Shown here piece by piece: positions 1 through 10,351 of a stretch of 64,000 nt of DNA. Position numbers and translations under genes: made by a program. Below the pieces are notes generated by a model that worked only from the letters and a program-made list of their open reading frames with translations, was not told the origin of the DNA and made no database searches. The stretch lies in the NCBI GenBank assembly GCA_030734395.1, contig JAUZTG010000029.1, forward strand, positions 6,138,001-6,202,000, given 5' to 3'. How positions within the stretch are numbered: the stretch's first letter is position 1; every line of letters begins with the position of its first letter. This stretch comes from Sarocladium kiliense. Lineage: Eukaryota > Ascomycota > Sordariomycetes > Hypocreales > Sarocladiaceae.

Positions 1-1129
1 TGATGCGACGGTCGAAGTGGAAAGTTGGAAGGTCGGCTTCCTCTGTTCTATTGAAGACAACCTGTGGATAAGAGTGCCAGGACAGTTGGACACTGCGTGG
101 CAGTGAGTTGTAGAGGTAAGGGTACGCAACGCGGACCTCGGTTCGAATGGCGTTGCGGGTGATGATTCGGTCGATCGCGTTGAACTCTCCGAAATCTTCG
201 TCATTGGGATCGATATCTTTATAAAGGGGTTCGAAGCGCGGTCCTCCGGGAAGAGCAACGTTCAACGCCTTGGCTGTTAGCAAACTCTTCAGATCGAAGA
301 GGTAGAAATAATTCTTGTCCACAACGTCCGAGAGAAGTGGTTGACTCAGACGGAAGAGACTGGCCATTTGCGGCAAAGTCAGGTTCCAAGATTTGTAGCT
401 CGGTCCGTTGACGTGTGGTGTGTCAAGGAGAGGCCTGTGGTCGTAAAACCATTCGATGATGGCCTCGTCTTCCTCCTCGTTGAGTTCCATCTGGATCGGT
501 TCGAGAGGTTCGACATCTTCGATGTTCTCGGACCACGATAGCGGCGGTTCCTCGTCGTCAAATGGAGGGAATCTCATGCGCTTGAACAGTCGTCTGTCCG
601 CTTTTTCCTTACGCATGAATGTCCACATCATTGCCCACTGCGCGAAGAAGACAGGTTCGATGACTCTTGGAATCTCGTTCACCAAGGTCAAGCAGCCGTT
701 GACGTGGTAGAGGACCTTGACCTCGCGCGCAGACTCCCAAGGCATGGGCATATTCTCCAGAAGCTTCATGACGGCGTGTGGCATGAACTTCAGAGCGCCG
801 AGGTAGCTCCTCTTGTCATTTGTGTATTTCCGTTGCGAGACATCTCCGATGTCCTTCACAATCTTACGGAGATGCTCCGGAGGCATATCGGCTTTCTGTG
901 TTTGAACGAACCCTCCCTTGCGCTTCTCTCCGAAACGCGCTCGCTGGTGGCGAAGCCATTCTTTCTTCTTCTGCGCGAACTTCGCGATCTGAGGGTCGGT
1001 TTCTGGACGGTATCCGGGAGGAGGAGGAGCCGGTGTCGAGGGCGGTGGAGGGAGAGATGAAGTCGACGGCGGGGGAGGAGGCGGCGGTGCCGGGCCCCAG
1101 CCAGGCGGTGGCGGTGGTGGTTGTGACAT
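1..1129 (-). CDS. PRP8: Pre-mRNA-splicing factor Prp8, N-terminal part (runs off the window)
   Basis: Core U5 snRNP protein at the heart of the spliceosome. One open frame reads leftward from the ATG at 1127-1129 for 376 codons without a stop or intron and leaves the window, so only the N-terminus of this normally ~2,350-residue protein is present. It opens with a proline-rich tail (runs of PPPPPP, then PPPGYRPETDPQ) as in fungal Prp8. It then follows the Prp8 N-terminal domain almost residue for residue: ADMPPEHLRKIVKDIGD, YLGALKFMPHAVMKLLENMP, KRMRFPPFDDEEPPL, WFYDHRPL, NYFYLFDLKSLLTAKALN and ALPGGPRFEPL. The match to eukaryotic PRPF8 is too extended to be another family. It is the outermost gene of a housekeeping block with SAP18, Prp18 and CSN1. 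Confidence 0.97.
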   Translation of the reverse strand, partial: MSQPPPPPPGWGPAPPPPPPPSTSSLPPPPSTPAPPPPGYRPETDPQIAKFAQKKKEWLRHQRARFGEKRKGGFVQTQKADMPPEHLRKIVKDIGDVSQRKYTNDKRSYLGALKFMPHAVMKLLENMPMPWESAREVKVLYHVNGCLTLVNEIPRVIEPVFFAQWAMMWTFMRKEKADRRLFKRMRFPPFDDEEPPLSWSENIEDVEPLEPIQMELNEEEDEAIIEWFYDHRPLLDTPHVNGPSYKSWNLTLPQMASLFRLSQPLLSDVVDKNYFYLFDLKSLLTAKALNVALPGGPRFEPLYKDIDPNDEDFGEFNAIDRIITRNAIRTEVRVAYPYLYNSLPRSVQLSWHSYPQVVFNRTEEADLPTFHFDRRI

Positions 1130-2134
1130 GATGAATCTCTTACGATTTCACGGTTGATCGTGAAGGGATAACTTCACGTCTGAAGAGCCGCGCCGTCGCG
1201 CGTAGCACGACGCGCCGACGTGCTTGGCTGCGAATAGTCAGCTGCAGAGAGCAGAGACTTTTATCTGTTGCTGTAGACGCCGGTCGTAGATGATATTGTG
1301 GTCACGCGCCACTTTGTCGACAATCGCGACGATGATGTGAAGTTTGCCTAGTATCTATCGCCATCGCGATGGCATTTTTCTGGTACATGCAAGCCACGGA
1401 GCTCCGAGATCCACCTCGATTTCCAGATCACGTGACTTTCTGGGAGCTTCGCCCGCGTTCTCAGCTACATATCCTAACAACTTTCGCATGTAGACAGCCG
1501 CTGCGCGTGAAGATGACGTTCCAATTGTATATATCGGGACATTGTTTCTAACGCATGACTTGTGCAGCTGTGTATCGCCTAAAAGTATGCTACCCGTTAC
1601 AGCCATACACGCCAACCACAGTACAACACAGTATATCTTGCTAGATTAGGCGCATACTGTTATGCCTGTTTCCCTAATATCTTAGTTGCTATTCTGGAGT
1701 TCGATCAGGCGAGTCAGTTGACCACAGAGTCGATAACTTTTCTGGCCACCACTTTGGCAGCCATCGTGTTCACAGCTCGTCACCCATTGCCGAATCGTGT
1801 TGTTCGTTGAGGGTCACGACTTGCTGTCAAAGGTCACAATCACTGTCAGTTAGAGTATTGCTAAACAAGCCTTAGATGATATGTTATATCACGCCATATT
1901 AATTTTATTTTCTGACCCTTATCAAGTTTGCGCCAACATCATCAAGCTAAGCGTCCATTGTCGTGGTCTACATGTGATAAACAGTGTGTAGGGTAGCTCA
2001 TATCGGATTACATAATCACACACGCTTCTCTTCCTGCAACGACGGCTACCTCAAACTGCTCCGTCACGATCAAACCAATCACCGGATACGTGACCAATTA
2101 CCACACGTGCGTTCCAGTACACATCACAATCAAG
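1130..2134. other. Gene-free interval between Prp8 and a small complex I gene
   Basis: About 1 kb serves as the 5' flank of Prp8 (leftward) and of the small gene at 2135 (rightward). The first 200 bp is GC-rich with repeated CGCG words, the rest is AT-richer. I see no convincing ORF, RNA gene or repeat. Confidence 0.6.
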
Positions 2135-2544
2135 ATGGCGCACCTAAGTGAGCAAGAATGCTATTGATTGAGCCATGCAAAAGCTAACACATCTCGTCTG
2201 CAGACGTCAAGCCGGACCCGGCTTTCCTGAAGCTGGCGGGTAAGCGAAACCCCTCGACCGAGTCCGCGAACCGACCGACCGTTCCCCGAGACGCGCAGAT
2301 CTCTGACATACTTGACAGCCATGCAAAAGAACCGTCACATGTACTTCCGATGGACACCTCAGACGGCTCGCTTCACCTTCCTCATGGTTGCCGTGATCCC
2401 CGCCGCGGTCGGATACCTTGCATACCAAACAGATGTGAGGGCCCGGACACGAGCTTCCTGGCCGACATGAAATACTGACATGAGCCATAGGGTCTCTGGG
2501 ACTTGAGGGCGAAGCGAAAGGGCGACATGGTTCGCGAGAAGTAG
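2135..2544 (+). CDS. Small complex I subunit, NDUFB4/B15-like (72 aa, four exons)
   Basis: Likely an accessory subunit of mitochondrial NADH:ubiquinone oxidoreductase, inner membrane. Exons are 2135-2147, 2204-2239, 2319-2434 and 2491-2544; all introns are GT..AG and the joined frame is open for 72 codons plus TAG. The product has a short N-terminus, a motif YFRWTPQTARFTF that leads into one hydrophobic segment (about residues 31-51), then a TDGLWDLRAKRKGD tail. Short length, a single membrane span, the RWTP motif just before it and the charged RxKRxGD end match what I know of fungal B15-type subunits. The first exon is only 13 nt, which is why no single long frame shows the gene. I am sure of a real spliced gene and moderately sure of the family. 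Confidence 0.75.
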
Positions 2545-2696
2545 AGGAAGATAGCGACGGGGACAACGACGTCTTAATTGTACATATACCGAGTGTACCA
2601 GAAGAGGAATACAACAAACAATACCAACACGCTACATGTGCCCCGACTCATGGTTTTATGGCATAGGAGCATAAAGGCAACTGCAACTTCTGAATA

Positions 2697-3457
2697 TTAC
2701 CACCGCCCTCGACCTCTGCCGCCCCTAGGCCGCCCTGGTGGTAATTGCTCCCCCCTTCGCCATTCACCCGATGGGAAACCCCCAGAACCAATCCCGCCAC
2801 CCCTGTGCCCTCCACGCGCGCCTCTTCCATCATCGAAATGCCCAACGAAGTGACCCCGAGGCTCCGTCGGATTTGTCCTGTGCAACCCACGCCCATCGTG
2901 CATAGGTCGGTTAGGTTCCGAACGTGCTGATGAGATGGCAGCGATCGAGCCATCATCCAAAGGCGGCAAAACAGCACAGGAAATGTAATCTCCAACAACA
3001 AATCGTGCATCCCCCAGCGTCTTGTCCTCGTCAGCCCTGTCCCATAATTCCTCCCCATCATCTTCAGTCGGCCCAGTCCCAATGATCACACTGCCTAGAT
3101 CCTTGACACCATAACGCGGCAACCCACTTGGCATAGGATTGGTCCGCCGTAGATCAGGAAAGACGAGCTGAAAGACTAGGCGAGTACCATATGCCGGTGA
3201 TGGAATCGCTGGAGGTGCCAGTTCTGTCAGTTGCATTGCAAGCTGTCTCAGGGTACAGCTTGGCCAAGTATGTAAAGACACATGTGGTGGTAAAGACCCA
3301 GGTATGAAGTCTTCAGGCCTGTACGATGCGATGATGGTTAGTTAGAGTCTGATATTCAATGGCAAGCTATGCCTGATAGAGTACGCGAGACTGACCTATG
3401 GAAGCCCCCGACGCGACAAAAGACGCGGATGAGAAAGGGTGGCCCTTCGTTGTCCAT
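2697..3457 (-). CDS. SAP18: SAP18-family protein (Sin3-associated polypeptide)
   Basis: SAP18 is a ubiquitin-fold subunit of Sin3 histone deacetylase and of the ASAP RNA-processing complex in the nucleus. Two exons, 3457-3396 and 3318-2697 (minus strand), join in phase to 227 aa. The start ATG at 3457 is preceded in frame by a stop (TAA) with no other ATG between. The family signature is clear: PPFLIRVFCRVGGFHRPEDF, LHTWPSCTLRQLAMQL, TRLVFQLVFPDLRR, then YGVKDLGSVIIG and FVVGDYISCAVLPP. After the domain (about residues 8-150) comes an arginine/glycine-rich tail with RGG repeats, a common RNA-binding addition. It is divergently transcribed from Prp18 across about 600 bp, so two RNA-processing-linked genes may share a promoter region. 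Confidence 0.93.
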
Positions 3458-4063
3458 CGTGCTCAACGAGGGTCTCGGCGTCGTTCTTGAGAATTGGCCC
3501 TTTTAGATCGACTACATATCAGCATCTTGGACTATGAGCCAACCAGCCCCACAGCTGATGACATATCTCTGGCTCCATGAAGATGCCTACATAACTCACA
3601 ATTTCTGAGCGGATGTAGATTGAATGAGCGCTCCACTGGCTTGAGGGAAGGTGGGTGCTTGCAAGGTGTTTGGGGGTGTGTTGAAGCGAAGATGGCTGAA
3701 AACACAAACGCCCTCGACCAAAGGACAAGATATCGAATACGGTAATGGGCAATCCTCTCCGGGATCACGTACGAGGAAGGGTCAATCAGTTCATCGCATG
3801 TAGAGCTGGATAAGGAACTAGGCTGTACGAACCTCGAATGTTGGGAGCCACCACCGCGACGAGCAGAAATTGTGGGTCCAAAACTTACCATCGCCGCCGA
3901 CAGACAAACAGCACCTCCGTCGTTTGGCTTTGCTTCATTCTCGCTTTTCATCTAGAATGCTTCCAAACTTATGAGGCTCGAATCACTCAAACCAGAAAGA
4001 CCGAGGATACATCAAGCTTAACCTTGAACACGCGTTCTGTGAACCGAAGGCGCTGCATCCGTC
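3458..4063. promoter_or_regulatory. Divergent intergenic region SAP18 / Prp18
   Basis: About 600 bp separate the start codons of SAP18 (leftward) and Prp18 (rightward), so both promoters must lie here. A 139-codon minus-strand frame at 3532-3951 has no family resemblance and I treat it as chance. Confidence 0.5.
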
Positions 4064-5165
4064 ATGGACTTCGCCGCGCTCATGAACAAGGAGTTGGCCA
4101 AGTCCAAAGGCTCCGACGACAACAGCAAGAAGTACCTAAAGCGTTCAGAACTTGAAGAGCAACGGAAAGCAGCATACCTAGCCGAGCAAAAGGCGCTCGA
4201 GGAGCAGCGCCAGGCGAAAGCCGCTGCCAAGCGGAAACTTGAGGACGATGCTGCAGCTGAGAAAGAAGCCCGGGAAGAAAAGCGGCGCAAGCTTGCTGAG
4301 GAATCAAGAAAGCGAAAGGAGGATGAAGAGTGGGAGCAGGAACAGGCACGGAGAAGGCGACTCGGATTACCGGAGCTGGAGAGGAAGAAGAGCGATGAAG
4401 TGGATGATGAGGTTGCAGATGGCATGGAGGACATCCCAGAGGAGGAGCTTGTGAAGAAGCTCAGGGACATCGGACACCCAGCTGTTCTTTTCGGCGAGGG
4501 TCATGCTGCCAGACTTAGGCGGTACAGGAAGTTGACCACAGTCATGACAAAGGGCCCGATCCCCACGACGCTCCAGCTCGTGGATGAGAAGGACATGAAG
4601 GTCGATGGCAAGACACCGACCGACAAGGAAGGAAGGCTTTGGGTCTTCCGACAACTGGCGAGCTACTTCACCATGGTTCTCACGGCGTACCAGAACGCGA
4701 TGGACGCTGAGAGACAGGATACAAATGCCAGCAAACAGGCATACAACACCATGGTTCAAACGCGTGAGAATATGAAGCCGGTAAGTTGAAGACATGAACG
4801 AGTTGCCATCAAATCAAGCATGAGGTCTAATAGTCATCTAGCTTTTCAGAAAGTTCGAGTCAGGAGATCTCGAGGACTCTCTCCTCACCCCCATCATCGA
4901 GATCGTGCAAGCCCTGCAGGAGCGACGATACGTTGACGCAAACGACGGCTACCTCCGTCTCAGTATCGGCAAGGCAGCGTGGCCTATTGGTGTCACCATG
5001 GTGGGTATCCACGAGAGAAGTGCGCGGGAGAAGCTGCACGATGGTGCCAAGGGACATGTTATGGGAGACGAGGTGACGAGGAAGTATTTGCAGAGTATCA
5101 AACGGTGCTTGACGTTTGCGCAGGTCAACTGGCCGCCGACAGATGTGAGACAGCTCATGGGATGA
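4064..5165 (+). CDS. PRP18: Pre-mRNA-splicing factor Prp18
   Basis: Second-step splicing factor that stabilises exon alignment with Slu7 and Prp8. Exons 4064-4780 and 4842-5165 give 346 aa; the 61-nt intron starts GTAAGT, contains a TCTAATA-like branch and ends CTAG. The N-terminus MDFAALMNKELAKSK and the long charged coiled-coil (residues about 20-125, rich in E/K/R) are typical. The PRP4-like motif region has PEEELVKKLRDIGHPAVLFGE (about 128-148). The five-helix Prp18 domain (about 190-340) includes KFESGDLEDSLLTPI, YLRLSIGKAAWPIGVTMVGI with HERSAREK, and YLQSIKRCLTFAQ. Length matches the family. The ATG is the first in frame. Confidence 0.97.
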
Positions 5166-5367
5166 GCAGCAGTGGTATTATGGCTGACTGTAAAATATGC
5201 CTTTTTTGCTAATTTTGGCCTCTGCATTGTGATCGATGTCTACCTATTCCCTGGTATCCGTAACGCCTTTCGTATCGTCATGCTGTATCCATCTTGTACC
5301 TCCGAAGCAACAAGTCCATTGTGCAAGCGGCACAAGTCTTCGATCGACGCATGTTTTTGACTTCATC

Positions 5368-6989
5368 TCAATTTTGCCCGGCAACGGCTTGAGGTATAGC
5401 CATGGCCTCATCTGAAGCCACATCTTCGATATCATGATCAGTTGCTGCCGACCTGTTTCCCGTCTGCTTCTGCGCATGCGCTTCAAGGCCTGCGGATATC
5501 AGGCTCATCCGGCGCAGCCTCTCCTTGGCTTCTCGTTCATACTTGGCAGCGACTTCGAGTGCGCTCTTTTGCATGACCAACCGCGCATCAGGCTGGACTG
5601 CCACGAGTAGCTAATGTTATAGTCAGTTGAATGGACTTCGGAGAGGGTGGATACGGAACTTACTCTGGCCTTCGAGTCAATTCGTGCCTCGAGCGTTCCG
5701 GCTTTGATCATTCCTACGAGCTCATCCTCCAGTGATTCGCCAGGCCGCGCAAACGCGGCCTCCAGGTTTGCCAGGGTTACGCATGAAAAGGGAGCAAAGT
5801 ATTGCTTGATGCACTTGCTGCGTACCCGCGCAAAGATGGCCGGCACGTGCTTGCACAGGTGGATGTCCAGGAGGTAGTCGGGGCGCGATGCTTCAAGAAT
5901 TTCAAGGCATGCAGCATAACGGCCATTCACAAACAGACTGACAGCCTTGCGAATATGAGGCTCATGTTCGAGGGCGAATTTAAAGCTGCTGTTGTCCAAA
6001 ACACGCTTCTGCAGTTCCGACCTCTCCATCGTTGCCAGGGCGAGGAGCGCACCATAGATGGCAACATCATGCGCTGAGGCAATGTCACGAAGACTTCTGG
6101 TGGAGGTAGCCAGGTTCGTTCCCAGGAAATGTTTGGCAGCATCATTGAAGCTTCCGAGACCCAGAAGGGCAAGACCAGACGCCACCTTGACGTAGGGCTG
6201 GACATTGATGCCATCGTCATCCGATGGCTGGAAACCGCTGATTTTACCGACATTGCTGAGTACTAGGTTCCAGTCGTTGCGCTGCAGAGACACGTGGACA
6301 AGATGAAGACCGCAGTCGATGATTTGTTTCGCAGTCGTGACATCGTGACGCATGCGGCCGAATGCTTCCGCAGCCTCGTTCAGCGCCCCAATTTCGAGGA
6401 AGTGCTTGCCAAGATCCTCGTTGCCCATCTGGATTGTCCGGCGTTAGAAGTCATGCTTCAACAGAGGATTACAAGGGGCCTCACTCTTATGCTCTCCTTG
6501 ATCAAGTTATTCTTATAACCTTTCAGCTCAGTTTCAAGGCGAGCAGTCTCGGTCTTGTTCGCTCTCGTTGTCCGATCGATCCATTCCTCGTCCCGGACGG
6601 CGTCGGGGTCATTCGGTGCAGCGATTCGGATGGCATCCCAAGCTTCCTTATACCTGCGAACATCCTTGCCACCCTTCGCCTCTTTGATAGCAGCCTTGAG
6701 AGCATCGATGCATAGCGGCACACTGGACTTTCCAATGTGTAGTAAGCGCTCGAAGCGTGTGCGGCCTGTGTCGCAAGATCAGCTTGCATTCACGAGGTGG
6801 AGTCGAGTAGATGTACCGTCGTAATTTTGAATGTAGTGATCGAGGTCGAGCCTGGGTTGTTCTATCAGATCATCAGCAGTTGAGTTGGGGCTGCAGAAGG
6901 AATGCTTGGATGATCAAACCTGTGACGATGACACCGTCGAGGTTCTGCATCTGGGTCATGAAACCCTGCACTGAATCAGGAACAGCCAT
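5368..6989 (-). CDS. CSN1: COP9 signalosome subunit 1
   Basis: CSN1 is a PCI-domain scaffold of the COP9 signalosome, which removes Nedd8 from cullins and controls fungal development. Five exons on the minus strand: 6989-6920, 6861-6817, 6765-6485, 6428-5664 and 5610-5368, joined to 467 aa with correct phases. The 5' end is found only by splicing. Exon 2 is 45 nt, and its junction gives NYDGRTRFERLLHIG, a hallmark of the family. Further on come ELKGYKNNLIKESIRMGNEDLG and RMRHDVTTAKQIIDCGLHLV, then the PCI region (about residues 250-400) with HDVAIYGALLALATMERSEL, IKQYFAPFSCVTLANLEAAF and GTLEARIDSKARLLV. The last exon is a charged helix. Intron 1 has an unusual GTTTGA donor. Confidence 0.95.
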
Positions 6990-9900
6990 GATGCTGGATA
7001 GACAGTGAAGAAACTTTTCCCGTCTGCCTGTACGCCATAGACGATTGCTCAAGGGAGCTTAGGCACGTGCTTAGAAGTTGTGCGACGCGTGCTGCGTAAG
7101 ACAGAAGCTGAGGTCAAGCTCCAGGCAGGGATCGCGGGGTGAAGTGGGGGAACAAAACGGTGCCCTCAAACGGAATATAGACGGTGATGAAACGGTGGAG
7201 AACCTGACTACCGTGGCTGGCACTTGACAGTGCACAGTACTGTGGTTATGCTGGCACTGTCTTCATAGAAATGGATCTCCATTGGGGCTCATGGCGATTC
7301 TTTTCCCCTTCTGCTTTGGAAATTGCTTTGTTTCCGTGCTGAGTACTGGATTGCCGAAAACCATAGAAGCTCAGTAATTACATCTCGTATTACGGCTCAC
7401 GGCCTGCGATCAATAGATGCCTCGTGTGGCTTAGGCAAGTCGGACACGCCATGTGAAACATTCAGCCAAACTCTTTCCTCTTCTAGGTCTCTGACCTCAG
7501 AGTTCACGGACCTCATCAAGAAGCACCAGCAACACGTAGCTTTCAATGACTCAAGAGCATGGTATCAACTCAGCTTTCGCCCTATCTACGGAGCAGCTCC
7601 AGCCTGGCTACGGAGACATCGGGTAGACAAGCCTCGAGTTCTTGGGATGCTTGAAAAGAAGCTTCTCTGCCAAGCCTGCGCTGGACGGCCCCGCGTCCAC
7701 CATGCCGAGATGCCGACCAGACAAACACGTCTCGCACGTTGCTGCTCAGAGTTCGCACACTTGCGCAGCATGGTGATGTAATTGTTTCGAGGTGTCAGCT
7801 AGGGCGCAAATGGCAGCACTAACCGTCTTTCCCAGACCGACGCGCAGCTAGCGAAGCGAGGACGACACGCGTAACGCCCCAGCACAGGGCTTTCGGACGA
7901 TGTGGATGCGCCATCCGTACAAAATGGGGAGGTCCAAACCTGGGATCCCCCTAAACCAAAGTGCAATCATTCCGCGTAGGTCACATGTAATTAGTGCTGC
8001 AAGTTCAAGGTTCAACCCATAACCGACCGCTCCAGACAGCCTCCTAAGTCTCACTGAAGCGAAGCGGTCATGGAGTCAGGATTGACTTGCGCTAACTACT
8101 CCAAAGGACTCAGGAGTCCGACTCGGTCAGAGCGAGCACTCGGAATAGTGGCTGTCCGCACATAACGCGGGCAGAGCCACGTTCTCCACTAAGCCAATTC
8201 AGCCTCCCTGACCGCCTGAGGGAAGCCTGGATCGAGGATCTGCAGCAGACGAATTGAGCACATCGTATTGCCCCGGGGCGACGTAACCTGGGCACCAGGG
8301 ACGTAGACCACAAGTCCCTCACTTGGACCCTGTCCAATCCCATCGTCGCTGCAAAGGGCCACAACCCACCCCGTTCCTCTTTTTGGTCGAAGCCGCTGGT
8401 CGGTGGGTGGTTGATTAAGTGCGGTAAGAGGTGCTGACGCACAGAGACGACTTACTCGCTCTTCTTATCTCGAATGGTCTCGGCCTTTTGAATGGAACAG
8501 AGGCTCTTTCGTTCGTCCTGGAAAATTCGACCTTCGCGAACAATGGCATGCCAATCGGCCACCTTTTGGAGAAACCCACTTAGGGATTACCACGAGTCTG
8601 GCGCTGACAATGGCACGCAGAAAAAAGGACCTTTGCAACGTTTGTGCCCTGGATAAGTGAGTCTAAAGCCAAAGCACAGTCCATCGAAACCTTACACGAA
8701 TAGCAACCATAGAGTTGCGCTAGTCCGGACGCGGTGCAAGCGGTACATTTCAGTTGGCCAACGGGGGCTTGCCTGACTGGTCTGTTTGTACAGGCACTTT
8801 GCGTTAGCATTTAGGGTGCTGGGGTTGCTAGGCGGGACCGAAGGGGACCGAAAGCCAGGAAGCTCGCGGTTTGGATGATTGCGCGAGCCCTACCGGCCAG
8901 TAGCTTCGTTGCCACGATGAGATCCAAGGGTCTTCTACAATCGGGAATGACACTTGCAGTAGACATTGCCGTAGTCCGGCCGCAGTGGTCGGATTATGAC
9001 GACGAACGCTAGTCGAGACCTGACTGGACAGAAGACCGAGAATAGATGCGACAATGGGGCCCGGTCATCACCGCCGCTGGCAACGTTGAGGAGGGAGTTG
9101 TGGCGGTTGAGTGTCATCATGAGGAATGGTTGCAAGATCGTCCTATCGTGGTCAAGGCACTTCGGAACCTTGACTGCAATCCTTTAAACGGGACTTGGCT
9201 TCATTTTGAACATGCTCCGGGTCCATGATGCCAGACAGGGTAGTAGTGAGATAGAGTCCAACGGAGGTTTTATTCTCACACTCGAGGTCAGACGTTTCGT
9301 TTGGTACTACCGCCCCTCCCTGAACTGAACTGAATAGACAGACAGCGAGACCATTTCAGGTAGTTCAATGCGCTGTAGGCAGTCCCTAAGGGGGCTTGAA
9401 ACGGGCTACATCGCACATGTATCCGATGCTGAGAAGGTACAAACTACTCCGTCATCGTCTGTTAGGCTCTAGTGCTATGTCAAACCTACTGCACTATCAC
9501 CGCGAGATTGCGCAGGAGAGCGCGAGAGGTACACACTACTGGCCGGTACCGAGGTTCTCCCATCAGCCACCGTCGCTGCACTGGAGGTGACAGGTCTGTT
9601 CCCTTGCTCCCAATTGAATCAAGTGCAGCACAGCGACTCTCAAACCCCCCTCAGGCCTCTTTGCCCAGTCCTGTCCTCGTTTCTCGTCCTGCCGACCGCT
9701 CCCTCTCTCTCATTCTCCCTCTCTCTCCCACCTCCATATCACACACAGTCCCCTCCTTGGCGCGCCCGGCCTTCGCTTTCGCTTCTCGTCAGAGGCACTG
9801 CCGGCGCAGTTGGGCCAGCTCTGCAGTATCTGTTCGACTATTTCTTCCACCAGCATCGAAGTATTCAGGATATGGGCCCTCGCCGACCTCGACTCTCGCT

Positions 9901-10351
9901 GTCCGCCTCCGAGCAGTGAGTGAGCTGCCGCTGGAGGTAATCCCAAGCTGGGGTGAGACCTGGGCGTGTGTGGCATTGTGCACACCCGCACACACCGCAG
10001 ACAGTTCGTCACAGTCTCGCACACTTCATTCGCGCACCTCTCAACAAGCCCGGCGACCGCCGTTTGGTCCTGTTGAGGGGATTATTTGTTGCGTCGCAGC
10101 CGCTGCAGTCCCTATAGGCTTGTTGACCAGCTTCATCACCACTGCCAGTATCTGGTGCCAGAAATCGCGACAGAAGGCCCCGCCTTAGTAGCAACCCCCG
10201 GCACCCCCGTGACAGTGGCCCTCAATCGCCTAACAGCCAGTCCCTCACCACCACGTCCACCGACCCCGATTCCGACCTCAACATCCTCAATCACCCACCA
10301 CCCAACCGCATCATCGCCCATTCCGCAGCGTCGTCAGACATCTTGCCCGTC
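6990..10351. other. 3.4 kb gene-free interval with a pyrimidine-rich leader
   Basis: Between CSN1 and the next start codon I find no frame that resembles a protein and no clear RNA gene. The last ~700 bp (about 9,600-10,350) is strongly C/T-rich on the plus strand, with CTCTCTCT runs near 9,700-9,730 and CACCACC runs near 10,230-10,310. This looks like the core promoter and long 5' leader of the Zn2Cys6 gene that follows. It contains several short upstream ATG frames. Confidence 0.55.

Noticed and set aside
3532..3951. 139-codon minus-strand frame as an extra SAP18 5' exon
   Set aside because: SAP18 has an in-frame stop just before its ATG and a complete domain without it.
8478..8490. TCTCGGCCTTTTG, as in the U2 snRNA 5' end
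   Set aside because: Only 13 bases match; the following branch-recognition segment (GTGTAGTA) is absent.
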